From Torreya grandis (taxonomy: Eukaryota; Streptophyta; Pinopsida; Cupressales; Taxaceae), in contig JARHVA010003166.1 of assembly GCA_037957365.1 (NCBI GenBank), forward strand, positions 1,679,501 to 1,743,500: a stretch of DNA of 64,000 nt, read 5' to 3'. How positions within the stretch are numbered: position 1 is the stretch's first letter; each line of letters opens with the position of its first letter. The notes below the pieces were generated by a model, which was not told the DNA's origin, made no database searches, and was given only the letters and a program-made list of their open reading frames with translations. Position numbers and translations under genes: made by a program. Of this stretch, positions 51,711 through 62,200 are shown one piece after another.

Positions 51711-52945
51711 TTTAAACATATGATTCCTAACACCATTGTGTTTAAATTATCAATCTTACTCAAAATTTGTGAAAATACAAAATTTTGGCTAGAATCACTT
51801 AAACATGCTAAATGGTTTGAGATTATCATATATAAGTGATGATTTAGGATAATGTATCCCTAAATAGGATAATGTATTTTATGTGAATATTAAAATTTAT
51901 CAAATCATTTCAAGTCAAAATGATGAAAATGCATTTTGGTGCTTTGGATCACTCTTTTCTTCTAATTCAGAAGTACTCAACAATTGCATGTGTTATTTCA
52001 TGTCAACAACATCCTAAATGAGATGATGCTTATTTCATGTCAATAAGATCCTAAATGAGATGATGCTTTGTACACAACTAACATCACCTTTTAATTCTTA
52101 TCTAGTCAAATTACAACCCAATAATATGACATTCTAACTAGTTTGATTAATGAAGTACAACCAATTTCCAAAAAATTACTTAAATTTTGATTAAAATTAA
52201 TTAAAAAAATTAAAAAAAATTATGAGATTAAGTAAGAATTCCATGGAAGTTATTGAATATTTATTTATTGGAAATTGGTTCCTATTAACTGCATCATAAA
52301 TGACATCATTTTTGTGGTGGCATCCATAACCCATAAATGTAACAAATATCAGGTTTATGGCCTCCCATGCCTCTTTAATTCCCCTTTCTTCCAAATATTT
52401 ATGAGGATATATATGGATATTACTTATATAATTAGATTAATTCATGGACACATATCTTGATCTCAAGATAGATGATCATGGTTGATTCTGATCATTTATA
52501 AATATTTATAAATAGGAGGGCCAAGACCATCATTTCAAAGACTAATTTATGTAAACTTATAATGTAGGATTCTCTCTATAAGCCATTTGAGTGTAGTTTG
52601 ATAATTCTTTATTTATAATATGATAGATTCATTGATAGGCCAAACATTGATTTCATCTCATGAGCCTAGTTTAGTTCATGTTCTTGAGATAATGGAGGAG
52701 CTTTCAATTAATCATTATTGAATATTTTAGCACCAAATCAAGGGGAAATTCACATTTTGATCCACATTTGTGTGATGGGAAGCTCTTGGGAAGGTAACAT
52801 GTATGTTTTTTTATTTTATTTGTGTTTAATTGTAATTTGCACACTTTGTTTTAATAGGTTGGCTTAGATTTTTAGTTATTTATGCATTTTTCTTGATTTG
52901 CATGACTAATGCTTGATCTAACCATATTTTTATTTCATCTCTACA
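51711..52945 (+). repeat. Element C 3' LTR
   Basis: Partner of 37301-38494. First bases TTTAAACATA versus TGTAGACATC, so the TG has decayed. Contains a local 36-base duplication (ATTTCATGTCAA..CCTAAATGAGATGATGCT, 52003-52064) not seen in the 5' LTR. Confidence 0.88.
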
Positions 52946-52949
52946 CCAC

Positions 52950-53312
52950 ATCAGGTCAAGGTCACTATGCTAAGTCAAGGGAACCTCTTGGGTCCTATGG
53001 TGTCTATAGCATTCCATTTTAGTTGTATCCTGTTCATGAGTGAGCTTAGGGATAAGGATTTGAATCCAATGGGATTGGCATCCCAAAGGTGGTAGGTTGG
53101 TCATGGATGCAATGAAACAAGATCAACATAGAAGACAACATAAAATTCAAACAGATGGTGAACCAGTAAGGAGAAGAACACACAACCAAAGTAGGATAAA
53201 ATAACCAAGATGAGAGACAAAACACAAATTAAATAAAATCCTAATAGATAATAGAGGGTAGTTGGATAAGATATTTATAAATGGGATATAACTAACATGA
53301 TATTGAATGTGA
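52950..53312 (-). other. Element A leader between its PBS and the C insertion
   Basis: About 360 bases with no frame of interest. It should join, across element C, to the gag-side sequence ending at 37300. Confidence 0.6.
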
Positions 53313-53332
53313 GGTCTCACTAGGTATGCCAA
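53313..53332 (-). promoter_or_regulatory. Element A primer-binding site
   Basis: Minus strand TTGGCATACCTAGTGAGACC, two bases inside the 5' LTR end. Aligns with the sites of B, C, D and E. Confidence 0.75.
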
Positions 53333-53334
53333 AA

Positions 53335-54781
53335 TGTAGCTCCAAGAATCTGAATAGAGCTACTAGGGTTTAGCAAGGGTACACAAAGTAATTAAGTAAA
53401 CACATAGAAGGATAATAGGCTTAAGGATGTTATGGGATAATTGTGATCTATAGAGGCTATTTGGTTTGTCATCTTACACCAAGCTATAAATAGACTCATA
53501 AACTAAGTTAAGACTAACATGATCAAGTAAGCAAAGGATGCAAGTATCTATAACAAAACTAAGCACAGTAAATCAAGCAATAAGGGAGTGACATTAAATG
53601 CATAAAGAATAGGAAATCAAACCATCTAAACCAAGTAACACTAATGCATAAATAAAATGATTCAAAATAATGCATCCCTATGGAAATGAAAGATGATTTT
53701 GAATGAAAGACATTTTCAAAAGGAAGATGCATACATAATTCAAAAATCTAAGATAAATGCTTGTTTAGAAATGAATATAATCCTAGAATGTAATATCTAA
53801 CCCTATAAATATACTACATTAATCTATCAAAATAGTTTCACCTTATAGAGCAAGGTTCCCTCAAATCATGCTCAAACATAATGCAAGAATTCTACCAACC
53901 GTGAGTCAAAGTTTGATCTAATGTAGAGGAAGACTGAGCTATAGTGTATATCTATATCTATATCCAATACACTATAAATAATCTAGGATAATTTAATTAA
54001 CAAATATAAATAGATATAAATTCCATTTTAAGTGCACAAATCAAGTGTAATGCCAACCGAAGGAGCCAAGAGCAAGCAATAGTGTAAGCATGAATAATTG
54101 AATAGTAAGTGAACTAATATAGGTTGAAATAAATTATAAGACTATGAATATAGAAGGGGGAGAGTTAAATAGATTTGATTAACCATGTACCATGTATTAT
54201 AGGAGATCAAGAGAGGTGAAGAACTCCTAGGAATCAATAACAAACTAAGAGAGGTGAAAGACTATCAAGATGTCCAGATGAGAGTCAAGAAGATCCAAGA
54301 GGAGTCTATGGGATAAAGAGGTAATAAAAGAGGAAGAGAGAGATGATATAATGACCAATAAAAAGATAATTAGTCACATTTGGACCTAATATAGGTTAAC
54401 CAAGGGGATGAGCCTTCCAAAACTAGTTGATTCTAGTTGTTGTGCAATGTCTAAAATATGAAAATGGGTAATTCTTGACAAGTCTTAGCCTAGGACATGG
54501 CTTTAGAGTAGTGAAAAACATGGAATAGGATGTTATACCATGGTTTAGGGGCCCCAAACCAATGACCTGGGCTAAATTATGCCAAAAATGTCCAAAATAG
54601 CTACAAAATAGGCCTGACAAAACCCAAAAAAGTTTGAGAAGGCATAGATGAGTGATAGGGGGTCTGAAAAAGGGTGATAAGGCCTATAAGGGTGATCAAA
54701 AGTAGGGGAAAAATAAAAATGATTTATTAATTTAAAATATAACTCATAGTGACTGGTAGGATCATGGGAAGTACAATTATA
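53335..54781 (-). repeat. Element A 5' LTR (right copy)
   Basis: Partner of 19896-21376. The outer end reads CAATTATA (CA mutated to TA), followed by GGATC. Confidence 0.9.
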
Positions 54782-54786
54782 GGATC
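54782..54786. repeat. Element A target-site duplication, right copy (GGATC)
   Basis: 4 of 5 identical to GGATA at 19891-19895. Confidence 0.6.
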
Positions 54787-55264
54787 CATATCCAAAAAAT
54801 AGGGTTGAACATTTGGTGAAATTGACATGAATCAAACATGAAACATTATGATTCCTGATTTGAATTTTTTTTACAAGTTAGTTATGGATACATATGCTAA
54901 TTATTTTATATTAAAATTCTTCAAGATGCATTTCACTTTTTATTTTTCATGCATGATTAAATCAATTCAATCTATAAGGAGTTCAAAATCTAGTTATTAT
55001 AAATCCACTACATTTGTTCATAACCCCTCTTGTTCTAATGTTTAAAATTAACTTTTAAATTTTACTAAAAAGTATAAAAGGAAGTGCATCAAATAAATAA
55101 CTAATCCAAAGATATTATTGCTAAAACTTGAATTTTAGACTTGTTACACTATTCATCCCATTACAAAGATGTTTTTTTGGATGCGTTACGTATGACCATA
55201 CTACCTTGTAATGTTGAACCTACATATGTGGATTTTGTTTTAAACTCCATAAAATAGACATAAT
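54787..55264 (+). other. Right flank of element A, probable element F gag-protease linker
   Basis: A 65-codon plus-strand frame at 54848 gives nothing recognisable. From about 55140 the translation begins to resemble the region before a retroviral-type protease (DALRMTILPCNVEP). Confidence 0.35.
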
Positions 55265-55611
55265 ATAATATAACCTTTTAAAAAAGGATTTACCACCTCA
55301 ACATATTATAAATAGTTGTTTACCACTCTATATCCAAGTCTGTATTTGCAATAAAATGGTAAAATTGGTTCTTATAGATAATGGTTTAGGAATCAACATT
55401 TACAACATATCCTTTCTCTCCTTAATTGGCATTGTACCTTTATATTTTTAACCATATAATATGAGAATAAATATATTTAATAATATTTCATGACAAGTAT
55501 TGTGGTAGATAACATTGAATATTACTTTGGGTCCTCGTATATTACCTACTTTATGCTAAGTTATGCCAAATGATTTGAACTATTGAATTATTTTAGAATG
55601 TAATTAGATAC
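55265..55611 (+). pseudogene. Element F protease fragment, truncated by element E
   Basis: Translation gives FLKKDLPPQHIINSCLPLYI, then KLVLIDNGLGINIYNISFLS, MRINIFNNIS, TLNITLGPRI and a last segment resembling YxIILGCNWI. These follow the plant Ty3/gypsy protease order: DLPPEG..HN..LYI, LIDNGSxLNI, LGTV...GP, YNxILGRxW. The active-site Asp is kept (IDNG). The reading ends at 55611, exactly where the LTR of element E starts. It is the only recognisable piece of element F in the window. Confidence 0.7.
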
Positions 55612-55612
55612 T

Positions 55613-55634
55613 GTAGAGTAAATTTTTACTCTAC
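55613..55634. repeat. Terminal palindrome of the E LTR
   Basis: Perfect 10-bp arms GTAGAGTAAA and TTTACTCTAC around TT. Repeated intact at 63120-63141. Confidence 0.95.
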
Positions 55635-55737
55635 GTTGCATTTAAATTTTTAGTCACGCACTACAGTTTTGGTTCCCACATACCTTGGTCATGGCGGCAT
55701 AGTTTTGGAGCAGAGCATGGGTTTCTTTCTCGTCTAA

Positions 55738-56880
55738 GTGTCAAAGTGCAGCGGAGGCTGCCAAGTGGCGTAGTTCGAGCACAATTTTCTTCCACCTTTT
55801 TTGTTTCCTTCACTTCATTTTTGCCTAAGTATTGAATTCGAGCAAAAGCTGCCAAGTGTCAGTTTTCAAAACATGGAGCCAGCCAACTGTCGACGTCTAA
55901 GGCACCTTTCCTAATTTTCAAGAGAGTCATGGATCATGCCACATTCTAATAACAACTCAGTGGATCACACCACGTGTCGATATCTGCATCCCATATCGGC
56001 ACCCACATTTCATCTTTTTTTAGCAAAGGTTTTCAACAAGCTAAGTAGCAAGAAGAAGTGAAAAATGCTAGATGGCAGTCATAGAAGGCCTTGGACTACT
56101 TTTTTAGAGGGAAGCAGAAGTCACCACATGTCAGCATTTGAGAGACAGTCGGTTCAACTCCTAGGTTCAATGCCTTGGTTCAATGTTTTGGGTTCAATAC
56201 CTTAATTAACATGTAAATGGTGTGTAGTATTAAACCATTGAACCATTTTGGTTCATCGAGCAGTTTAAGGGAGTGTCCCAAGAATAAAAGGGGTCAAGTA
56301 CCTTTTTCAAAGGGCAAAAAGGCATCATTTCATTTTGTTTAAGTGCTGAAGAGCAACAGAGTTTGTCAAGTGTCACTTTCCAAGCCCCTTTCCACTCCAT
56401 TCTTGAAAGAAGTGGAAGGTGCCACATACCCCTAGTAAGAACAATAGAGGATGCCACGTATCTTCTCAAGAACAGTAGAGGCTGCCAAGTGTCAAATTTT
56501 GAGAGATCATCTTTAAGCTTCATTGCCAAATAAAGATTGTGGTGGGTCTTGAGTTTTATTTTAAAGGTCTGTGGAAGCACCAAGTGTCACCAAACGAAGA
56601 TGGCCACATACATCCATCATTTTTTGTAGTTGCTCAGGTAAGGAATGCAGTGAGTTTATTTTGTTAAAATTGCTAAGTATCAAAGAAGTCGATTGCGATA
56701 GGTGTCAAAACTGAAGCGTTCCTGAGAAGGATATAGGGAAAATGAAAAATGCGACGTGTCTTCAATAAATTAGGTGGAAAGCACCAAGTGTCATTCTCTG
56801 GTGCGTTCTAAGAAATAAGGAAAATTTCAAGAAATTGATTAAGTGTCCTCTCCCATTTTAACAGAACAGAGTGTTCCATG
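55738..56880. repeat. Dispersed CCAAGTGTC / CCACGTGTC word array in the E LTR
   Basis: Copies or close variants near 55737, 55761, 55852, 55971 (CCACGTGTC), 56124 (CCACATGTC), 56366, 56485, 56580, 56752 (CGACGTGTC), 56784 and 56840, with partial forms at 56421 and 56453. The ACGTGTC form is identical to the ABRE/G-box core known from plant promoters. Function in this LTR is inference. Confidence 0.7.
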
Positions 56881-57254
56881 TATCTGTTACAGCAAAGCAA
56901 GATGGAGGGAAACTCGATGAGAGTTATTTTTGGTAGATGGAATAGTTCACCGAGTATATTTTTGGAGCCTAAAAACATTAAAAGGGTCGTCTATTTGTCC
57001 CCTATAAGCAGAGGTAGAATGGATAGTTGTGTGGCTAAGCAGGTGATGGAATGAGAAAATTTAGGTGCAGAAGGAGGTATTAGACATGAATCGACATGCC
57101 ACAGTCAGAGCATCCACCCCGCCCCTGCATGGCCATTCCTAATAAGACCAAGATACATCTAAGGCATTAAAGGTGCCGTCTATTTGTCCCCTATGAGTTA
57201 AGGATGGAGTAAAATTCTATGGGAAAGGTGATGATGGAAGGAGACATCTGAGGC

Positions 57255-57261
57255 TATAAAA
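57255..57261 (+). promoter_or_regulatory. Element E LTR TATA box
   Basis: TATAAAA in a G/A-rich context about 730 bases before the LTR end, downstream of the CCAAGTGTC array. No second copy is inside the window to compare. Confidence 0.6.
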
Positions 57262-57310
57262 GAAGAGGATCAATATCAAAAAGAAGGGGGGACTTTCTAA
57301 AGTTTAGACT

Positions 57311-57650
57311 TTTCTAGAGTTGGTGACTAAGAAGTGTCATTTTCTTTTGTCTCATTTTCTTGAGTTTTAAGGTTGATGTAATTGTGCATGTTTCTATGCC
57401 TTTTATGTGGCTGAATGAATTAAGATTGAGCTCTATGCCTTTGTTGATATTATCTGTCATTTGCAAAATTAGTCTATACTGTAGATTTTCTAGAGTTGTG
57501 ATTAGGAATTTCATTTTCTTTTGTCTCATTTTTGAGTCGAAAGTTCTACATAACTGTACGTGTTTCTGTACCTCTTATGTGATTGGAAGATTCTTACAAG
57601 AAGATTGAACACTATGCCTTTGTTGACATTTTCTGTGTCTTAGCAAAAGA
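57311..57650. repeat. 176-bp tandem duplication in the E LTR
   Basis: TTTCTAGAGTTG starts at 57311 and again at 57487. Both units share CATTTTCTTTTGTCTCATTT and ATGCCTTTGTTGA in the same order, with substitutions. Confidence 0.85.
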
Positions 57651-57985
57651 AGCCTCTATTATGAGCCTCTATTTCTATTGTTTCAATATTTTACATTGAT
57701 CATGCACATGTTTTCTCTTAAATGTGAATGAATCCTACATATAGTCTCACTGTGCTCAAGGTTAGGATTACGATCACACTCAGGCACATCACCATAGTTA
57801 GGTTTCAATTCTTGCATTTGTGTTTCTATTTAATTTCCTATCCCTTTTCCCCCAACACTTGTTACAAAAAGAAGAGACCAACTTATTTAAAATATGGAGG
57901 TTGTTTCAAGCCATAATGTCTCATAGCTTAAAACTTCCCATTGTTGTTGATTAAGATCAAGCACAATTTTAAGCATCAACAGTTT

Positions 57986-58005
57986 TTGGCATGCCTGATG
58001 GGACC
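57986..58005 (+). promoter_or_regulatory. Element E primer-binding site
   Basis: TTGGCATGCCTGATGGGACC, four bases after the 5' LTR. The best-preserved member of the set shared by A-E. I do not assign the tRNA. Confidence 0.75.
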
Positions 58006-58236
58006 AGTCTTGAAGTTTCTTTCAAGACTGTATGAAATAGAGAGCTACGGGGAGTTAGAGCTATGGACTCGTCACCAGATCACAGTTTGCTACAAATTTA
58101 GGTATTCTTTTGCCACCTCTAGTAATTAGTCCAAGAAGAAGAGTCAATCAGTTTCAACCAGTATAGAGAGTAACTATGGGAGCTCCTATTTCCTTAAGGA
58201 ATTATGCAAGCTAGAATGCTAATGAAGAGGAAATAA

Positions 58237-58815
58237 TCTTTAGACTTTCTTCTCACTTTGCAAGATAATGAGGAAGAACATGGACAATCCCTGGATCATG
58301 TTTCAAATGATTTGTTTGAAATTATTGGGTCAGGTTATACCATTTTGCAAGATAGCTGTGAATTGGTTACAGATGAACAAAACAACATTAAGCCTCAATT
58401 ACATGTGAAAAATTATTACACTCTTTCAAGATCATCCTTTCAAGAGGTTAAAGTCATGAAAGAGGAGGATAATGCAATAGAGCTTGAGTTTGAAGTAGAA
58501 TAAGTTAAGTTAATAAATGATCTAGGTCAAAAGACTTATGTTGATGAGCAAATCGTCATTAATTTCTTGGTAAGACATACCAACATCAGAAGTCGATATT
58601 TGATGGGCTTCCAAGAACAAGAAGAGATTATGGATTTCAAAATCATGTTTGACTCAGACTCGCTCAAATGCAAGCAAATATGGGTGTCCTACACAGAGGA
58701 CATTTCACCAAAGATATACCCGTTTCAACCACTTGTATGGAAACATAAGCTGGCTTGTCATGAAGGAGATGTTAGAAATTTTTTTTTGATCCCAGAGGGA
58801 GATAAAAATGCTTAA
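58237..58815 (+). pseudogene. Element E ORF1, unrecognised
   Basis: One frame from about 58237 to the stop at 58813 with a single internal TAA at 58501, about 190 codons. The first half is acidic (LQDNEEEHGQSLDHV, KEEDNAIELEFEVE); the second contains FLVRHTNIRSRYLMGF and QPLVWKHKLACHEGDVRNFF. No CCHC knuckle, protease or RT motif. No ATG start is visible in frame before 58258 (a TTG stands there), so the true start may be upstream in another register: a plus-strand frame just after the PBS (57996-58127) carries LKFLSRLYEIESYGELELW. It may be part of the same protein after a frameshift. No function assigned. Confidence 0.45.
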
Positions 58816-59256
58816 TTAATGTAGTTAGGTAGTTTCCCATTCCCGCATTGTTTTTATTTTCTATTTTGTTTTCCTGCTTTCCTCTTAAATAAGTTTTTTA
58901 AACACAGAGTTGGTAGCTTAGAAAGTTTTAAATCTTTAATTTTTTTTGCATTAAATGCTTCCTAAATATTTCTAAATCTCTAAGGTACCTTGCACCATAA
59001 CTTGCATAGTGTGTCCACCTCGTTGTTTCCTACAGATTGAGTAGGATCTGCTAATAGTCATCTAAATTTAATGCTATTTGAGACTTGATCGGTCCATAAA
59101 TATCTCTTAGCAAGTTTTAAAGTTTACAAAATCTCAAGCATTCCTGCACCTACAAAAATATCTTGCCCTTGAAATTGTTTAGCACCTAGTAAAATTTGCG
59201 TCAGTAAGAGTGTTTCTATCTTGCACAAGGTTCATACCAAGTATTACAGAAAAGAG
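58816..59256 (+). other. Element E spacer between ORF1 and ORF2
   Basis: About 440 bases, T-rich, without a frame. Could hold an intron or a leader for ORF2; nothing decisive seen. Confidence 0.4.
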
Positions 59257-62200
59257 ATGGTGGGAGCATCATCTTCACAACAAGGAGCTGGGACGTCTGG
59301 ATCTCTTGATAGATTGCTTGCTAGTAAATCATATGCTACAGCTCCTGCGCAACCATCAAGAACCTATCCAAGAACCAAAATATTAAGAGTTGGTCAAGCT
59401 AGTGACCCATCAAAAGTAAAGGATTACGTAGATAGAATCATGGACCCAATCTTGCAAAAGACCAGTAGCAAGGATTTTAGAGAAGGGGCACACCAAAGGT
59501 GTCTTTAATGGGCTAGAGCAGGGAAACATGAGACATTTGGCATGAGGATGTGGACCTCACAACTGGCTCAATTCATTGTCCCAGCAGTGCACCCATGCCC
59601 TGATTTGATTGAATTATGCATAGACTTGCTTTATGCACCATCTTGCACTATTCAATAAGGTCCCTTCATGGTGCAAATCACCCCAAATGCTATCAGGGAC
59701 ATGTTAGCCTTGCATTATGACAATACTACTACATTCCCCACTATTGATAGGATGCAAAGGACGTGGGGGAACGTCAACACTCAGACAAGGTTTTTGAGGT
59801 CTGAGTTACAAATGGCCAATGGTGATATTATGGTACCCACGCTCCCTACACTAAGAGCTCAATTTGTGCCAACTAGCCAAGATGCGTTGTCAATGATGGC
59901 TCTCATCTTTGGCATGAAGGATGACATGGTGGTGTATGTAGAACAAATGGCCATCCTTTTTAGGTTGAAGATAGTTGACAAGACACATGAGTATCAACTT
60001 GACTTCTCAGAGCACATTGCCTTTTCAATAGTGGAACATCTGACCCAGTTCAAATTGAAAGGGGTGTTCAGGTATTCCTATTATTTGTTCCATCTCATAC
60101 TGTATCAAAACCCTGATCTTTTTACCCAAGACATGAATCTAAACATATATGACCCATATTTTAAACCCCAAAGGACCATCCCTGTGTCTGCATGGACACA
60201 CATTTTATCAAGAACTAGCGACCCGTATGATTTTTTGGAACTATTTGTTACCCTTGATTTTTGTTGTTTTAGCCTTGAACCTATCATAAACAAGTTATTT
60301 CCAAGTGTTTTGAACCTCCTGGTCAGTTGTCCAATCCTATGTGACTTCTATTTTGGGTCCCACCATGCGATCATAAGGGTTCATGGGTTTTGTGGGGAAC
60401 CAGTGTTGTTACCAAAGACTTTAACTCTTAGGTTGGCATTCTTAGAAGTCACCAGGCAAGTGTCAATAGTCGATAATGAGTATGGCTCTGGAAAGAAGAA
60501 AATAAAAATGTATAATCTCCCATGGATGACCAACAACATGAGTTTGGAAGCTAAAGATGCTGAGACTATGCTGCTGAGAAAGCTAGCCTTCCTAGGGTTC
60601 CTACTAATCAAAGATAAATGGGTTTATGACCCAAATGGTTACATAGATTCCTGGGTAAGGACCAATACAATTGGGGCCAGGATTGCACATGAAGGCCGAC
60701 CTTTTTGGGAGACCAAAAAAAACCCTATAGAAGATGCTCCTGCTCTTTATGTTGAATTGACAGATTTGCCCCTGCCATAGAATAGGCCATGGGAAACCTT
60801 CTATGATAAGTAGAGGGATTATGATCCCAAAGTCAGGATGACTTTTGGTTTGAGAAGGACATTGAAGAACAAAGATTGGGATGCTGAGAAGATTGAAGCC
60901 TATTGGAAATATAGGTAGGAAATTTCTCAAATAACCCATACTTTCAAAAGCATAGATTCAGATGAAAGATGGGAGGAACACTAGGATGAGTGCCATCCCT
61001 CTCCTACATCTAGCCTAGAAACAAGCCAATCACTGACACTCGGTATAGGGTAGGAAGCCAAAGCGAGACCAAGCCAACAACCACAGGCCTCAGGGCAAGC
61101 TACAACTGTAGTCACTACATCAACCTAGCCCCAACCTCTTAGCACTATGGAATAACAAAGGAGTGTGGTGTCTTCACCACCAAAAGCTTCTTCATCATCG
61201 AAAGTGATTGAAATCCCTGGTTCTCCACAAGCACCATTAGTGATAATAGATGTGGAAGGGAAGTAGACGCAGCCAGGATTAGAGACACCCAGGAAGAGAA
61301 AGAGGGTGTTATTCCATTTTGATTCAAAGGAGGAAGAAAAACCTTCATGGCGCCAATTACAGAGCACTGTAATTCCTCATCAAATAATTATTACTCCTCC
61401 TCATCCCTCTTAGTCTATTCCTTCCCCTGTCGGTGTGATGCCTCCACCTAGCCAAATGACACCTCTTGCCACCACTGCCATCCCCATTTCATCCTTCAAC
61501 CCATCCTTGACACCTCAAGCCCTAACATTACCCCATTTCTCCCCCTCTATTTCTAAAAAGATGCCCCTCCACCTCACCCATAGCCAAGCACTACCTATTC
61601 AATATGGCCTACCACATGGATATCCTTTTGTAGGAGGACACATTACATCCCCTTCCACCTTCTAGACACAGGCCAATGCTGCTAAGAAGGAAAGAGAAGC
61701 CCAGTTGGAGAAAAAGAGAATTAAAGAGAATAAAGCATTGGCTATCCCACTCTTGCAGTCACAATTTGACCCTATTCATCAGCAGTTGATGGTGACTCAT
61801 TTGTCACCCAACGTTGTCAAGTTGAGCGAGCAAGTGTAGCTAAAGGATTATATAATGAATGTAGTGGCCATTGATATGTCCCTATTTAGGCCCCAAGATA
61901 GAGTTGAGCTATTGACAGAATCCACTTCTATAGTCATAGAAGATTATTTGAAAACATCAAGAAGACTATAAAAGATGGAGGCTGATTTGGCCAAAGAAAA
62001 GGCAAACTATAGCAGTTTGGCTGAAGAAATCAGTAAGAAGGATAATGAAATAGTAAGTTTGAAAAAATAGTTGCAAGATATTATTTCCCTTCAAACTCAC
62101 TAGGTAGTTCAGGCCTAGAATGATTCATTAAAAGTAGAGCTAATGCATGCAAAGGATGTAGCAATGACCCTTAGGCGGGAGAAAGCAATGTTATAGGGAA

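Larger units (their letters stand above)
37301..52945 (+). mobile_element. Element C: full-length Ty3/gypsy retrotransposon of Tat-like plan, degenerate
   Basis: LTRs 37301-38494 and 51711-52945, PBS, PPT, and plus-strand gag, protease, RT, RNase H, second RNase H and integrase in that order. The placement of the second RNase H between the first and IN is that of the plant Tat lineage. About 15.6 kb long, with a 3.6-kb leader and a 2.7-kb 3' spacer. The right end could be 52945 or up to 52948; with 52948 the flanks CATGA and CATCA match at 4 of 5. It lies in element A between its 5' LTR and gag. Confidence 0.92.
19896..54781 (-). mobile_element. Element A: Ty3/gypsy-type LTR element on minus strand, host of nested B and C
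   Basis: Seen: long direct repeats at 19896-21376 and 53335-54781, both starting TGTAGCTCCAAGAAT and ending GAAGTACA followed by five bases; near-matching 5-bp flanks; a PBS-like site on the minus strand inside the right repeat. Minus-strand gag pieces lie at 36046-37230 and 25070-25362 and a protease remnant at 23990-24400. Subtracting B and C leaves about 8.5 kb, of which about 5.6 kb is internal. Only 2.6 kb remains between protease and 3' LTR, with no RT or IN motif. I infer a non-autonomous gag-protease element or one with a large pol deletion. LTR similarity is roughly 80% by eye in sampled stretches, so it is old. Confidence 0.85.
55612..57981 (+). repeat. Element E 5' LTR
   Basis: Start fixed by alignment with 63119 and by the interruption of F. 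The end, CAACA at 57981, is inferred from the PBS that follows, because the other LTR is cut by the window. Contains a dispersed CCAAGTGTC-like word, a TATA box and a 176-bp tandem duplication. Confidence 0.85.

Noticed and set aside
55661..55855. 64-codon minus-strand frame
   Set aside because: Inside the E LTR, no support from motif or from conservation in the right LTR.
56230..56583. 117-codon minus-strand frame (and the similar one at 63664-63993)
   Set aside because: Both lie at equivalent places in the two E LTRs, so the similarity is that of the LTR; no domain and opposite strand to the element.
59668..60780. 370-codon frame as an intact host gene
   Set aside because: It lies between the two LTRs of element E, in one register with broken coding sequence on both sides.
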